64,000 nt of DNA. It comes from JACDHG01 sp963811585. GTDB taxonomy: Bacteria; Actinomycetota; Actinomycetes; Propionibacteriales; Nocardioidaceae. Position 1 is the stretch's first letter. Each line of letters begins with the position of its first letter. The stretch is from NCBI GenBank assembly GCA_963811585.1, contig CAWERR010000006.1:806001-870000 (forward strand). The letters run 5' to 3'. Position numbers and translations under genes: made by a program. Of this stretch, positions 1 to 8,900 are shown piece by piece. The notes under the pieces were generated by a model that worked only from the letters and a program-made list of their open reading frames with translations, searched no databases and had not been told where the DNA came from.

Positions 1-2331
1 ATGTTGGTAGGCCGGCTCAGGCCCTTCAGCGCTCAGGAGGGCCCGCACGAGATTGCATTGGCTGATGGCTACTCCCCAGGAGTCGCCGAGTGCCTGATCC
101 GCCGCGACTGCCTCCCGGGCCGCGACAAGCGCCTCGTCGTAGGCACCCATGTCCATCCGGAGGAGAACGACGTTGGACAGGGCCGTTGCCTCGCGTTGCT
201 TGCTCCCGATCTGCCGGGCCAGCTCGAGGCTGCGTTCGATCCAGGCATGCCCAGCGGCGTTGTCGCCCGCCTCACGCTTCGCGACGCCGATGCTGTTCGC
301 CTCTCTCGCCTCGCGATCGACGTTGCCAAGCCGTTGCGCCATCGCCAGCGCCTGCTCTAGCGCGCGCGTGCCGGGCACGAGGTCGTTCTGCTGAACGGCC
401 AGGATTCCCAGCCCATGCAGCGCGTCGATGATGGTCACGCTGTCGGGGACGTCGTCGTTGTCGAGGAGTTCCTGGGCGCGGGAGAACCAGCCCCGACCCT
501 CTGCGACGTAGCCGAATCGGTACCAGTACGTCGTCATCGGCGAGAGCATCGCGTAGCCGCACTCGCGCCGTTCCGCCTCGGCCTCGGTGGCCGGACGCAG
601 GCACCAGTCCAGTGCGGCACGGATGTCCTCGTGGATCTCGTCCATCCGGTCAAGGGCAGCCATCCGGGTAGGCCCTTGCAACAACGGGGAGATCTCTTGC
701 GCCATCTCCTGGCACCAACGTGCGTGGCGCATCCGGATCTCGTCGCACTCGTCGGACTCCTTCAACCGTTCGCGCGCGAACTGCCGGATCGTCTCGAGAA
801 GGTTGATCATCGGCTCGCCGTCAGCCGCTTCCACGATCTGCACCAGACTCACGTCGACGAGGTGCGCCACCGCATCCAGTGGATCCAGATCTCCGGAGGC
901 AGCGACAGCCTCGATCGCTGGCATGTCGACGTTGCCGACGAAGGTGCCAAGTCGCCGAAAGACGCGCTGGTCCTCCGGTTCGAGCAGGTCGTAGCTCCAC
1001 GCGATGGTCGCGCCGAGCGTGCGTTGCCGTTCGGCGCGGTCCGAGGCGGTGACTCCGTCGCCGAGCCGATCGTCGATCCGACTGAGGAGCGCCCGCGGAC
1101 CGAGGAGACGGCATCGCGCCGCGGCAAGCTCGATCGCCAGTGGAAGCCCGTCAAGACGCCTGCACAGCTCCGCAACGTCGGCTGCGTTTTCGTCCGTGAC
1201 GCTGAAACTTGGGCGCACCATCTGCGCCCTGCGCGCGAACAGGCTGACAGCGCCCGCTTCCTCCGCCGTCGACCGGCTGACCGTTCCCTTGACGGGCACG
1301 TCGAGGGGCGCGACGGGATACTCCTGCTCGTTGACCAAGTGCAGCGGCCGTCGCGACGTAGCCAGGACCCGCACCTGAGGTGCTTCGTTCAGCAGCCGGC
1401 TGACGACCACGTCCGCGTCAGCCACCTGCTCCAGATTGTCGAGGATCAGCAACGAGCTCCGGCCGCGAAGGAACTGGAGCGTCTTGACGTCTGGGGGTTG
1501 CTCGACGTCACCAGGCGCGCCCACCGCTTCGGCGATGCCAGCCCACATAACTGTCGCCCTGCCCGCCGTGTGCAACGGGGCGAAGAAGACGTCACCTGGG
1601 AAATGGTCCTGGAGGTTGCTCGCCGCGGCGACCGCAAGCCTGGTCTTACCCGTGCCACCAGGGCCGGTCAGGGTCACGAGCCGGGCGCCGTCACGCTCGA
1701 GCAGCTCGGACACCGCACCGAGGTCCGCGGATCGACCGATCAGCTCCGTGTTGTACGTCGGCAGGTTGGCGCGCGTACCCAAGCTGCGCAGCGGTGGGAA
1801 CTCGGCCGGCAGGCCTGGCGCCACCACGTCGTACAGGTGCTCGGGATCTGCAATGTCCTTGAGCCGATGCCAGCCCAGGTCGCGGGCGACGACCCCGCCG
1901 CTAAGCCCGCCCACGAGTGCGTGAGTGGCGGCGGACATCACCGTCTGGCCGCCATGTGCGGTAGCGGCGATGCGGGCGGCGCGGTGCACGTCGATGCCGA
2001 TGTAGCCGTCGTCGTGTCGCTGCGGCTCACCGGTGTGGAGACCCATCCGGATCCGCACCGGGATACCGTCGGGCCAGGGGTGTTGATGGAGCTGTCGCTG
2101 CCCCTCCAAGGCAGCGAGCAACGCGGCCTGGGCAGTGGGGAAGACGACGAAGAAGCTGTCCCCCTCTGTGCCCATCTCGTGACCACCATGCGCTGCGAAG
2201 GCCACACGCAGGATGTCGCGCTGCGCCGAGAGGGCCGCCCCCCACCGGGGTCCGAGCCGGTTGAGCATGGCCGTCGAACCTTCGATGTCGCTAAAAAGCA
2301 GGGTCAAAGTCCCTGTTGGCAGCGGGCCCAT
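1..2331 (-). CDS. class III nucleotide cyclase / NB-ARC ATPase / TPR regulator (3' end beyond window)
   Basis: The first 777 codons are visible; the C-terminus runs off the left edge. Residues about 5-165 form a class III adenylate/guanylate cyclase domain: LLFSDIEGST and GTEGDSFF supply the two metal-binding aspartates, but the usual base-specifying Lys and the Asn before Arg are changed (HRAARI), so catalysis is uncertain. Residues about 200-450 are an NB-ARC/AAA NTPase with Walker A TLTGPGGTGKTRLA and Walker B SLLILDNLEQV. The rest is helical with TPR-like units. This architecture is common in actinobacterial LuxR/AfsR-like regulators, here without a visible DNA-binding domain. The ATG at 2331 is chosen because the cyclase domain begins directly after it. 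It is divergent from the cyclic-nucleotide-binding protein at 2401, 70 bases apart, so the two may be co-regulated and functionally linked. Confidence 0.85.
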   Translation of the reverse strand, partial: MGPLPTGTLTLLFSDIEGSTAMLNRLGPRWGAALSAQRDILRVAFAAHGGHEMGTEGDSFFVVFPTAQAALLAALEGQRQLHQHPWPDGIPVRIRMGLHTGEPQRHDDGYIGIDVHRAARIAATAHGGQTVMSAATHALVGGLSGGVVARDLGWHRLKDIADPEHLYDVVAPGLPAEFPPLRSLGTRANLPTYNTELIGRSADLGAVSELLERDGARLVTLTGPGGTGKTRLAVAAASNLQDHFPGDVFFAPLHTAGRATVMWAGIAEAVGAPGDVEQPPDVKTLQFLRGRSSLLILDNLEQVADADVVVSRLLNEAPQVRVLATSRRPLHLVNEQEYPVAPLDVPVKGTVSRSTAEEAGAVSLFARRAQMVRPSFSVTDENAADVAELCRRLDGLPLAIELAAARCRLLGPRALLSRIDDRLGDGVTASDRAERQRTLGATIAWSYDLLEPEDQRVFRRLGTFVGNVDMPAIEAVAASGDLDPLDAVAHLVDVSLVQIVEAADGEPMINLLETIRQFARERLKESDECDEIRMRHARWCQEMAQEISPLLQGPTRMAALDRMDEIHEDIRAALDWCLRPATEAEAERRECGYAMLSPMTTYWYRFGYVAEGRGWFSRAQELLDNDDVPDSVTIIDALHGLGILAVQQNDLVPGTRALEQALAMAQRLGNVDREAREANSIGVAKREAGDNAAGHAWIERSLELARQIGSKQREATALSNVVLLRMDMGAYDEALVAAREAVAADQALGDSWGVAISQCNLVRALLSAEGPEPAYQH

Positions 2332-2400
2332 TCCGACATTATGACTATTGTCGTCACCGCTGTCCTGATGATGACGATCAAGCTCTCTGCAGGAGGCGCC

Positions 2401-3402
2401 ATGCGAGTCGAAGGCTCCGTCACAGCGGTGTCATGGATCCCGAGTGAGTCGGTGACGGGCGCGGTGCTCCGCGTTCCGTTCGAGGTCGGCCTGTCCCACT
2501 ACGACGAACCCCCGCCCGAGACTCTTGGCAACCTCGACGAACTGATCGCGACCGACAAGGTCAGATTCGTGAACCGGCTCCAGGCTTGGATCGAGGTTGA
2601 GGACGGCGCGATTGTCGACCATGGCCACAGCGGGTCCGGGCGAATCGGTTCGACCACACTGCGCCTGGGTCGCCAGGACCTGACATTCGCGGCGATCAGC
2701 TTGCCGGACAGACAGGCGATCGAACCGATTGCAGCACAGGCGGTGCGCTTCGAGCAGACGACAGGGGGCAGGACCGGAGTCCCCACGCCGCGTCGGGTCA
2801 AGCGACCGCCGTACGTCCAGGTCGCGTCTCCTGTGGCCTGGACAACCCTCAGCCTGACCCTGCACGTCGATGGCACCCAGCGGTACGAACTGATGGGGGC
2901 CAGCGCGTTCCCCCGACACTGGATCTACGACAGCGAGGACCGCCTCGCCATCAAGTCGGCCAGGATCGACTACCGGCAGTGGAGCACCGAGGCGTTCGGT
3001 CGCCACACCCCGTGGGGCGACACCGATTCGCCGGCCTTCGTGAGTGAAGTGGAGTCCGCACTCGAGCGTGAGCTCTCCCGCCAGATAATGAGGTCGGGCA
3101 AGAAGCCGAAGATCCGTCGTCTCCGCGAGGGCCAACACCTGACGGAGCAGGGTGATCAAGCCGACGAGCTGTTCCTACTGCTCGATGGACTCCTCCGCGT
3201 TGACGTCGACGACCAGTCTCTGGCCGAGATCGGTCCGGGTGCGGTTTTGGGCGAGCGCTCCATTCTCGAATCGGGCCGACGTACAGCATCCCTCACCGCC
3301 GTGACGCCGTGCACCGTGGCCGTTGCCGACCGCGATTCGGTCGATGTGGAGTCGCTTCGCAAGGTGGCAGAGTCGCATCGCCGCGAGGAGAACGGGACCT
3401 GA
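2401..3402 (+). CDS. cyclic nucleotide-binding domain protein
   Basis: A 333-residue protein with a perfect AGGAGG ribosome binding site at 2391-2396 before ATG 2401. The open frame continues far upstream, but that part is antisense to the cyclase gene. The first ~225 residues match no family I know and look like a soluble beta-rich domain. Residues about 235-320 form a cNMP-binding/Crp-like fold: LREGQHLTEQGDQADELFLL, a turn before LRVDV, and the phosphate-binding-cassette-like stretch GAVLGERSILESGRRTASLTA, whose GE and RR-TA positions agree with cAMP/cGMP-binding proteins. No helix-turn-helix follows, so it is a sensor or adaptor rather than a Crp transcription factor. It sits head to head with a cyclase-domain gene and tail to tail with a phosphatase. 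Confidence 0.85.
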   Translation: MRVEGSVTAVSWIPSESVTGAVLRVPFEVGLSHYDEPPPETLGNLDELIATDKVRFVNRLQAWIEVEDGAIVDHGHSGSGRIGSTTLRLGRQDLTFAAISLPDRQAIEPIAAQAVRFEQTTGGRTGVPTPRRVKRPPYVQVASPVAWTTLSLTLHVDGTQRYELMGASAFPRHWIYDSEDRLAIKSARIDYRQWSTEAFGRHTPWGDTDSPAFVSEVESALERELSRQIMRSGKKPKIRRLREGQHLTEQGDQADELFLLLDGLLRVDVDDQSLAEIGPGAVLGERSILESGRRTASLTAVTPCTVAVADRDSVDVESLRKVAESHRREENGT

Positions 3403-3427
3403 CCCACGGCCAGGGTGGTGCATCGGG

Positions 3428-4636
3428 CTAGCTGGCGAGAGGGTCGGCACTGCCTCCGCGCCACTCGAGTAGGAGCAAGGTCGCGTCGTCAGTGGTGATC
3501 CCTCGCTCGTGCATCAGGGTGCGGGAGAGAAGCCGCACTGTCTCCTGGACAGGGCCTCGGCGCTCCTCTGCGTTCTCGATGGCCTCCCGCAGTCGCCGCT
3601 CACCGAACAACGGCCCGCCTTGCCGATGTTCCTCGATGAGACCGTCCGTGAAGAACAGCACTCGGTCGCCGCGCTGGAGCAACCGGTCCGTCACCACTGG
3701 AGTAGCCCCACCGAACCCGATGGGGAGTGTCGTCGGGCTTTCCAAAGCGCCCATCACCTGACCATCTCGGATCAGCAAAGGCGCGGGGTGTCCGGCGTTG
3801 ACCATCTGCAGATAGCCCGAGCCGACGTCGAGTCGCGCGATCTGTGCAGTAGCGAAACGATCCGGCCCGAACTGGGCGGCGATCGCTGCATCCATTGCGG
3901 CGTAAGCGGCATCAAGCTCGATCTCAGTGCGCCTGGCGTGGCGATAGGCGCCGATCGCGAGCGTCGCCATCACGGCGGCATCCAGTCCGTGACCCATCGC
4001 GTCGATCATCGCCACATGCAGGATGTCGTCGTTGAGTGCGTAGTCGAAGCTGTCGCCGGCCACGTCATACGCAGGCTCGAGAGCCCCGGCGATCGCGACT
4101 TGGGGCGCTGTCATCATTAGGGGCGGCAGCAGTTGCCACTGCATCTCCGCCGACAGACTCATCGGCTGCCGGCGCCGTGCTTGGAAGAACCGATCGGTGT
4201 ACATGCTCTTCGTGATCAGCATTTCGGCCACGAGAGCGGCGAGCCGGCGAGCCAACCGTCGATCATGGTCGTCTAGGTCGTCGACAGTGAACGCCAAGAC
4301 GCCCACGCGATCGGTCCCGTCGAGCAGCGGCACGAACAACCGCACCCCATCATCCTGATGGTCCTCCACGGCCAGGTCGGTCTGAAAGGCACGGCCAGCA
4401 AGGGAGCCATCGATCGGCTGGGCCGGACCGACAAGCAGGCGCTCCCCCGGCAGCGGAACCAGATTCATCTGGTCGTAATCCTGTAAGAGAACCTCGACGT
4501 CGCGGCCCCCGATGTTCGCGATCTCCTGCGCGATGAGTGGAGCGATCATCTGGGGTGGCATCTCATGGGCTCGGTCCAACAACGAGCCCAACAAGCGTTC
4601 GCCGAAACCCTCGGAGCGATCGACCCCCCCGGGCAT
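3428..4636 (-). CDS. GAF-domain SpoIIE/RsbU-type PP2C phosphatase
   Basis: A 402-residue serine/threonine phosphatase of the RsbU/SpoIIE branch, which dephosphorylates anti-anti-sigma factors in partner-switching pathways. Residues about 25-150 look like a GAF sensor domain. Residues about 180-395 are the PP2C-like SpoIIE domain with metal-binding aspartates in VAGDSFDY, IDAMGHG and TTDDATLL and the motif NAGHPAPLL. ATG 4636 is chosen because AAGGAGG lies 5 bases upstream; an ATG 24 bases further up lacks a site. No transmembrane segment is seen and no anti-sigma or antagonist gene is adjacent, so the target is unknown. It converges on the cyclic-nucleotide-binding gene with a 25-base gap. 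Confidence 0.9.
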   Translation of the reverse strand: MPGGVDRSEGFGERLLGSLLDRAHEMPPQMIAPLIAQEIANIGGRDVEVLLQDYDQMNLVPLPGERLLVGPAQPIDGSLAGRAFQTDLAVEDHQDDGVRLFVPLLDGTDRVGVLAFTVDDLDDHDRRLARRLAALVAEMLITKSMYTDRFFQARRRQPMSLSAEMQWQLLPPLMMTAPQVAIAGALEPAYDVAGDSFDYALNDDILHVAMIDAMGHGLDAAVMATLAIGAYRHARRTEIELDAAYAAMDAAIAAQFGPDRFATAQIARLDVGSGYLQMVNAGHPAPLLIRDGQVMGALESPTTLPIGFGGATPVVTDRLLQRGDRVLFFTDGLIEEHRQGGPLFGERRLREAIENAEERRGPVQETVRLLSRTLMHERGITTDDATLLLLEWRGGSADPLAS

Positions 4637-4727
4637 GCGGCCTCCTTCCCTGGCGGCCATTCTTCAACCTACTACGCCGCCAGGGCTCCGGGTAATGGCC
4701 AATTCAGGCGTCTTTGTGGGTGAGAGA

Positions 4728-5775
4728 TCACGGAATGGGGATGCTCACCACCGTGTAGGGAGGGTCGTAGGGACACGGGTACTGCAGATTGCTCACGAGC
4801 AACCGGTCGCCAGCGATGGCGACACCTGAAGGGCAGTCGAAACGCGGGTTTGTCGTTCGCGAGAGCAATCGTCCGTGCGCATAGTGGTCGCTCAGGCGGA
4901 TCTCGGCGACGCGTTGCTTCTCGTGCTCGACGGCATAGAGGACGTCGGCGTTGCTGAGCGTGATCCCGTCGGGACCTGCCAGGTGCTTGCCGTGAAGTCT
5001 GATCTTGCTGACGTGCTGATCGCTGATGCGGATCCGGTAGAGGTCACCCGTGCCGTAAGCACCAACGATGAGGAACCGGCCGTCCGGGGTAGCCGCAATA
5101 CCGTTCACGAAGCCGTCCGGGACGGGAAAGGTCGTCCGGCGAAGATTCAGCCAAACGTCCAACTCCTGCACTCCTGACTGGTGCTCTGCAATGCCGGCGG
5201 CCGGGATCCGATAGATCTTCGACAACTGGGACTCGGTGAAGTACGCATCACCGTTGGGGGTGACCGCTACGTCGTTCACATTCGATTCGCCGCGTGGTCT
5301 CCCGTTGGAGAACACCGCCACTCGCCGGCCGGTAAAGCGGTTGTAGACCTTCGCGAATCCGGAGGGTCCGTTGGCCACCACGAGGCGGTTGGCGGTTGCC
5401 TCGACCCCGACGACTGCCACGGGGTCACTGCCACCGGGTACGAAGACCTTCGCCCGCCTCTTTGTCAGGTCGCCGCGGTAGAGCTTGCCGTTGCACACGC
5501 CGCCCGTGTAGAACTTGCCGCCGTAGACCGCCACGCTTTCCGGGAAGCACACATTGACCCGGGATGATGTACGTCGGCAGCGCATCAGGCCTGCCGGACG
5601 GGGTCACCAATCCTTGTCGAGCCGAGGTCTCGGCCTCCGGTCCGGGCATCGGATACGCCGGCGTTGAGGCCGCCCCAAGGAGAAGGGTCGTGATGCCTGC
5701 AAGCCCAACTCCGACAAAGAAGCGCGACGGCCGCGAGCGGGGTGAAGCAGATAGGTTGCTGCTGGCTTTGTTCAT
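4728..5775 (-). pseudogene. secreted SMP-30/ScyD-like beta-propeller protein, frameshifted
   Basis: About 348 codons in two frames. The 5' part, from ATG 5775 with GAAAGGAAA just upstream, encodes a Sec signal peptide (positive start, hydrophobic FFVGVGLAGITTLLLGAAS, then Ala-x-Ala-like sites). The frame breaks after DALPTYIIP and continues one base over with VNVCFPESVAVYGGKFYTGG to the TGA at 4728. Removing one C from the CCC at 5558-5560 restores a single frame. The mature part has repeated beta-propeller blades (NDVAVTPNGDAYFTES, GIAATPDGRFLIVGAYG, GPDGITLSNADVLYAVE) typical of SMP-30/gluconolactonase-like or ScyD/ScyE proteins. The substrate is unknown. The break is probably a sequencing error. 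It is divergent from the AfsR-like gene. Confidence 0.7.
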
Positions 5776-5912
5776 GTCTTTCCTTTCACGTGGCGCCAAT
5801 CGCGCCGACTGCCCCCGTTCTGTCACTGCCTGGTCTCACGGCGGTGACACCGCGGTATCACGGGAGTCTCACGCCCGTTGACGAGTGACCGGGATGGGGC
5901 GACTCTCAACGG

Positions 5913-8900
5913 GTGGGTATCACGGTGCTGGGACCGGTGGGTCTCGACGGGACCGACGTACGCCTCGGCCGCCGCGACCGGGTCGTCATCAGCGTGCTCG
6001 CGATGCATGCGGGCGAGACCGTCACCGTCGATCGCCTCGTGGACGCTGTGTGGGGCGAGACACCGCCCTCATCAGCCCCCAAAGTCGTGCAGGGATGCGT
6101 GATGCGGCTGAGGAAAACCCTCGGGCGAAGTGCCATCGAGACGTCAGAACATGGCTACACGCTCGCAATAGCCGACGACGAGGTGGATGCCCAGCGTTTC
6201 GAGCAGATGGTGGTGCGGGGACGAGAGCTGTTGGCGCTGGGTGAGAGCGACCGAGCCGCCTACGTGCTCGGCGAAGCCCTCGCGCTTTGGCGTGGCCAGC
6301 CCTACGTGGACTTGGAGGGTTGGCATCACGCGGTCATCGAGTCGGGGCGCCTCGAAGGGCTGCGGCTCGACGCGGAGGAGCTCAAGGTGCAGGCAGCTCT
6401 TGAACTCGGGCATCATCGCGAGGTCATCTCGGAGGCGCACAAGATGGTCCAGGCGGCACCGATGCGGGAGCGGCGCTGGGCGCTCTTGGCGCACGCCCAG
6501 TATCAGGCCGGACGCCAAGAGGAGGCGCTCCGGACGATCCACCAAGTCAAGTCTCTGCTGACACAGAGACTGGGCCTCGACCCGGGCCACGACCTCATCA
6601 GGCTCGAGCAGGCGATCCTTCGCCAGGACGAGTCCTTGGTGGTCCCGGGTAGCGGAACGGCGGCGAGTGACACCTGTCCATATCAGGGCTTGATGCCGTA
6701 CGACGTCGGTGACGCCGAGTCGTTCTTCGGCCGGGAAGCCAACCTGAGCGCCTGCTTGGCGACGCTGACCGACGTCTCGACCGTGACGGTCGTCGGACCG
6801 TCAGGTAGCGGTAAGTCGTCCCTGGTTCGTGCCGGTGTGGCCGCAGCGCTTCGGCGGCGAGGGCGCGCCGTCGTGGTGATCACGCCGGGCGTTCACCCAA
6901 TGCAAGCGCTGTCCCGACTCCCCACGCGGGGCGCCCTGCCAGTCCTCGTGATTGACCAGTGCGAAGAGATGTTCTCGCTGTGCGACGACGTCTCCGAACG
7001 CGCCGAGTTCGTCGCCGCCGTGGCGCAGCACGCCGAGGCGGGTTTGCTCGTGATGGCCTTGCGCGCAGACCGGCTCGCCGATGTTGCGACGCACCCCGCC
7101 TTGGCGCGCCTGGTGGAGCAAGGCATGCATCTGCTGGGAGGTATGTCGGAGGACGACCTCCGGGAGGCGATCGTGTCGCCGGCACGACAGGTCGGCCTGG
7201 TGATCGAGCCTGGGCTGGTCGACCTGCTGCTGCGCGATGTGCAGGACGAGCCAGGCGCTCTGCCTCTGCTGTCGCATGCCTTGCTGGAGACGTGGAAGCG
7301 CCGTGAGGGCAACACGATGACGGTCGACGGCTATCGCGCGACGGGCGCGATCCGTGGTGCGGTCGCCCAGTCGGCCGAACGGGTCTACGTGGGGATGCAG
7401 CCGGAGCAACGGCACCTGTTGCGGGACCTGTTGCTGAGACTTGTCACCCACGGGGTCGAGGGCGAGCCGGTTCGAAGCCGAGTCCCCCGCCGGCTCATCG
7501 GGTCCGACCCCGAGATCGATCAACTCATCGATGAACTGGTGGCTGCACGACTGGTGTCCAGTGATGCCGGAGTCCTCGAGGTCTCCCATGAGGCCCTTGC
7601 CCGAGCCTGGCCACGACTGCACGCCTGGCTCGAAGACGACATCGAAGGTCAGCGCATCCTGCACCATCTCACCGGCGCGGCTGACTCGTGGGACTCGATG
7701 CATCGCCCTGACAGCGAGCTGTATCGCGGAGTCCGGCTGGCGCAGGCCATTGAGTGGCGCGACCGTCAAGGGACACACCTCACCGACACTGAGGTGGCGT
7801 TCCTTGAAGCCTCTGCGCAGATCGCTCAGACCGAGGAGCATGCAGCCGAGGAACGCGCCCGTGTCCAGGCCCAGATGATTCGGCGGCTGCGCGGCGTACT
7901 CGTCGTAGCAGCGACGCTCCTCATCGTGGCGCTGGTCGCTGGCGCTCTCGCCGTACGTCAAGCCGATCGCGCAGACAGTAACGCCGCTGCCGCGGCAGAC
8001 AACGCCGCGGCTGCCACGGACGCCGCCCTCGCTGCCGACGCCCGTCGCGTCGGAGCCCGGGCCCTGGCTACCGACGACATCGACACGTCGATGCTGCTGG
8101 CCGTCGCCGGGGCGAGAATGGACGACTCATCGGCAACCCGCTCGAACCTGCTTGCGGTTCTGTCACAGCGCCCGCAACTGGTGCGCTCGACGACGTACAA
8201 CGGCGATGTGATCACTGGGCTGGAGGTCAGCCCAGACGGGCAGTCCCTCGCCGTCTACGACCGGCGCAGCCAAGTGACCCTGTACGACGCGACGACCTGG
8301 GACGCGTTGCACACCTCCCCCGGCACTGCCCGCGTCCCTTACAAGTGGTTCGCGCCGATGGCATTCAGCCCCGACGGCGACACGCTGGCAGTGGGGGGTC
8401 CGCCACTGTCGCGTGTCCCGATACGGATGCTGGACGGGCAGACCTTGGAGCCGCTGCCGGTGCAACTCCCTGACCTGCCGTCGCAGGGCGTCCGAGTCGC
8501 CGACATCACTTACAGCGCTGACGGTTCAGCGATGGCTGGCGTCATTCAACGGCTCCGCCGAACGGCTGCCTACTGGGATGTGGTCGGGGCCGATCTCTTC
8601 GTGTGGGACCTGAGCCAATCTGAGGGAGCAGATCTTCGGCTGCACAAGAAGTCGGTGTGTCACGTGGACTTTGGATACCGGTGCCTCACCGCTCTCAGTC
8701 CGAAGGGAGACACGGTCTACACAAGTACGCCACTCACTGCCTACGACGTCGCGAGCCAGGCAAGCCTGTTCTCGGAAGCACCGGCTGTCTACGCATGGGG
8801 TGTGGAACGCCGCACCAACTTCTTCGACCTAAGCCCAGACGGCACGCTGCTGGCCATGGCCGAAGATCCGGATCGCCTCACCCTGCGCGATGCCAGTTCG

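Noticed and set aside
415..2400. First two-thirds of a long + strand open frame that continues into the cyclic-nucleotide-binding gene
   Set aside because: It is antisense to the cyclase/NB-ARC gene, whose domains are unmistakable; a strong ribosome binding site stands at 2391 for the real start.
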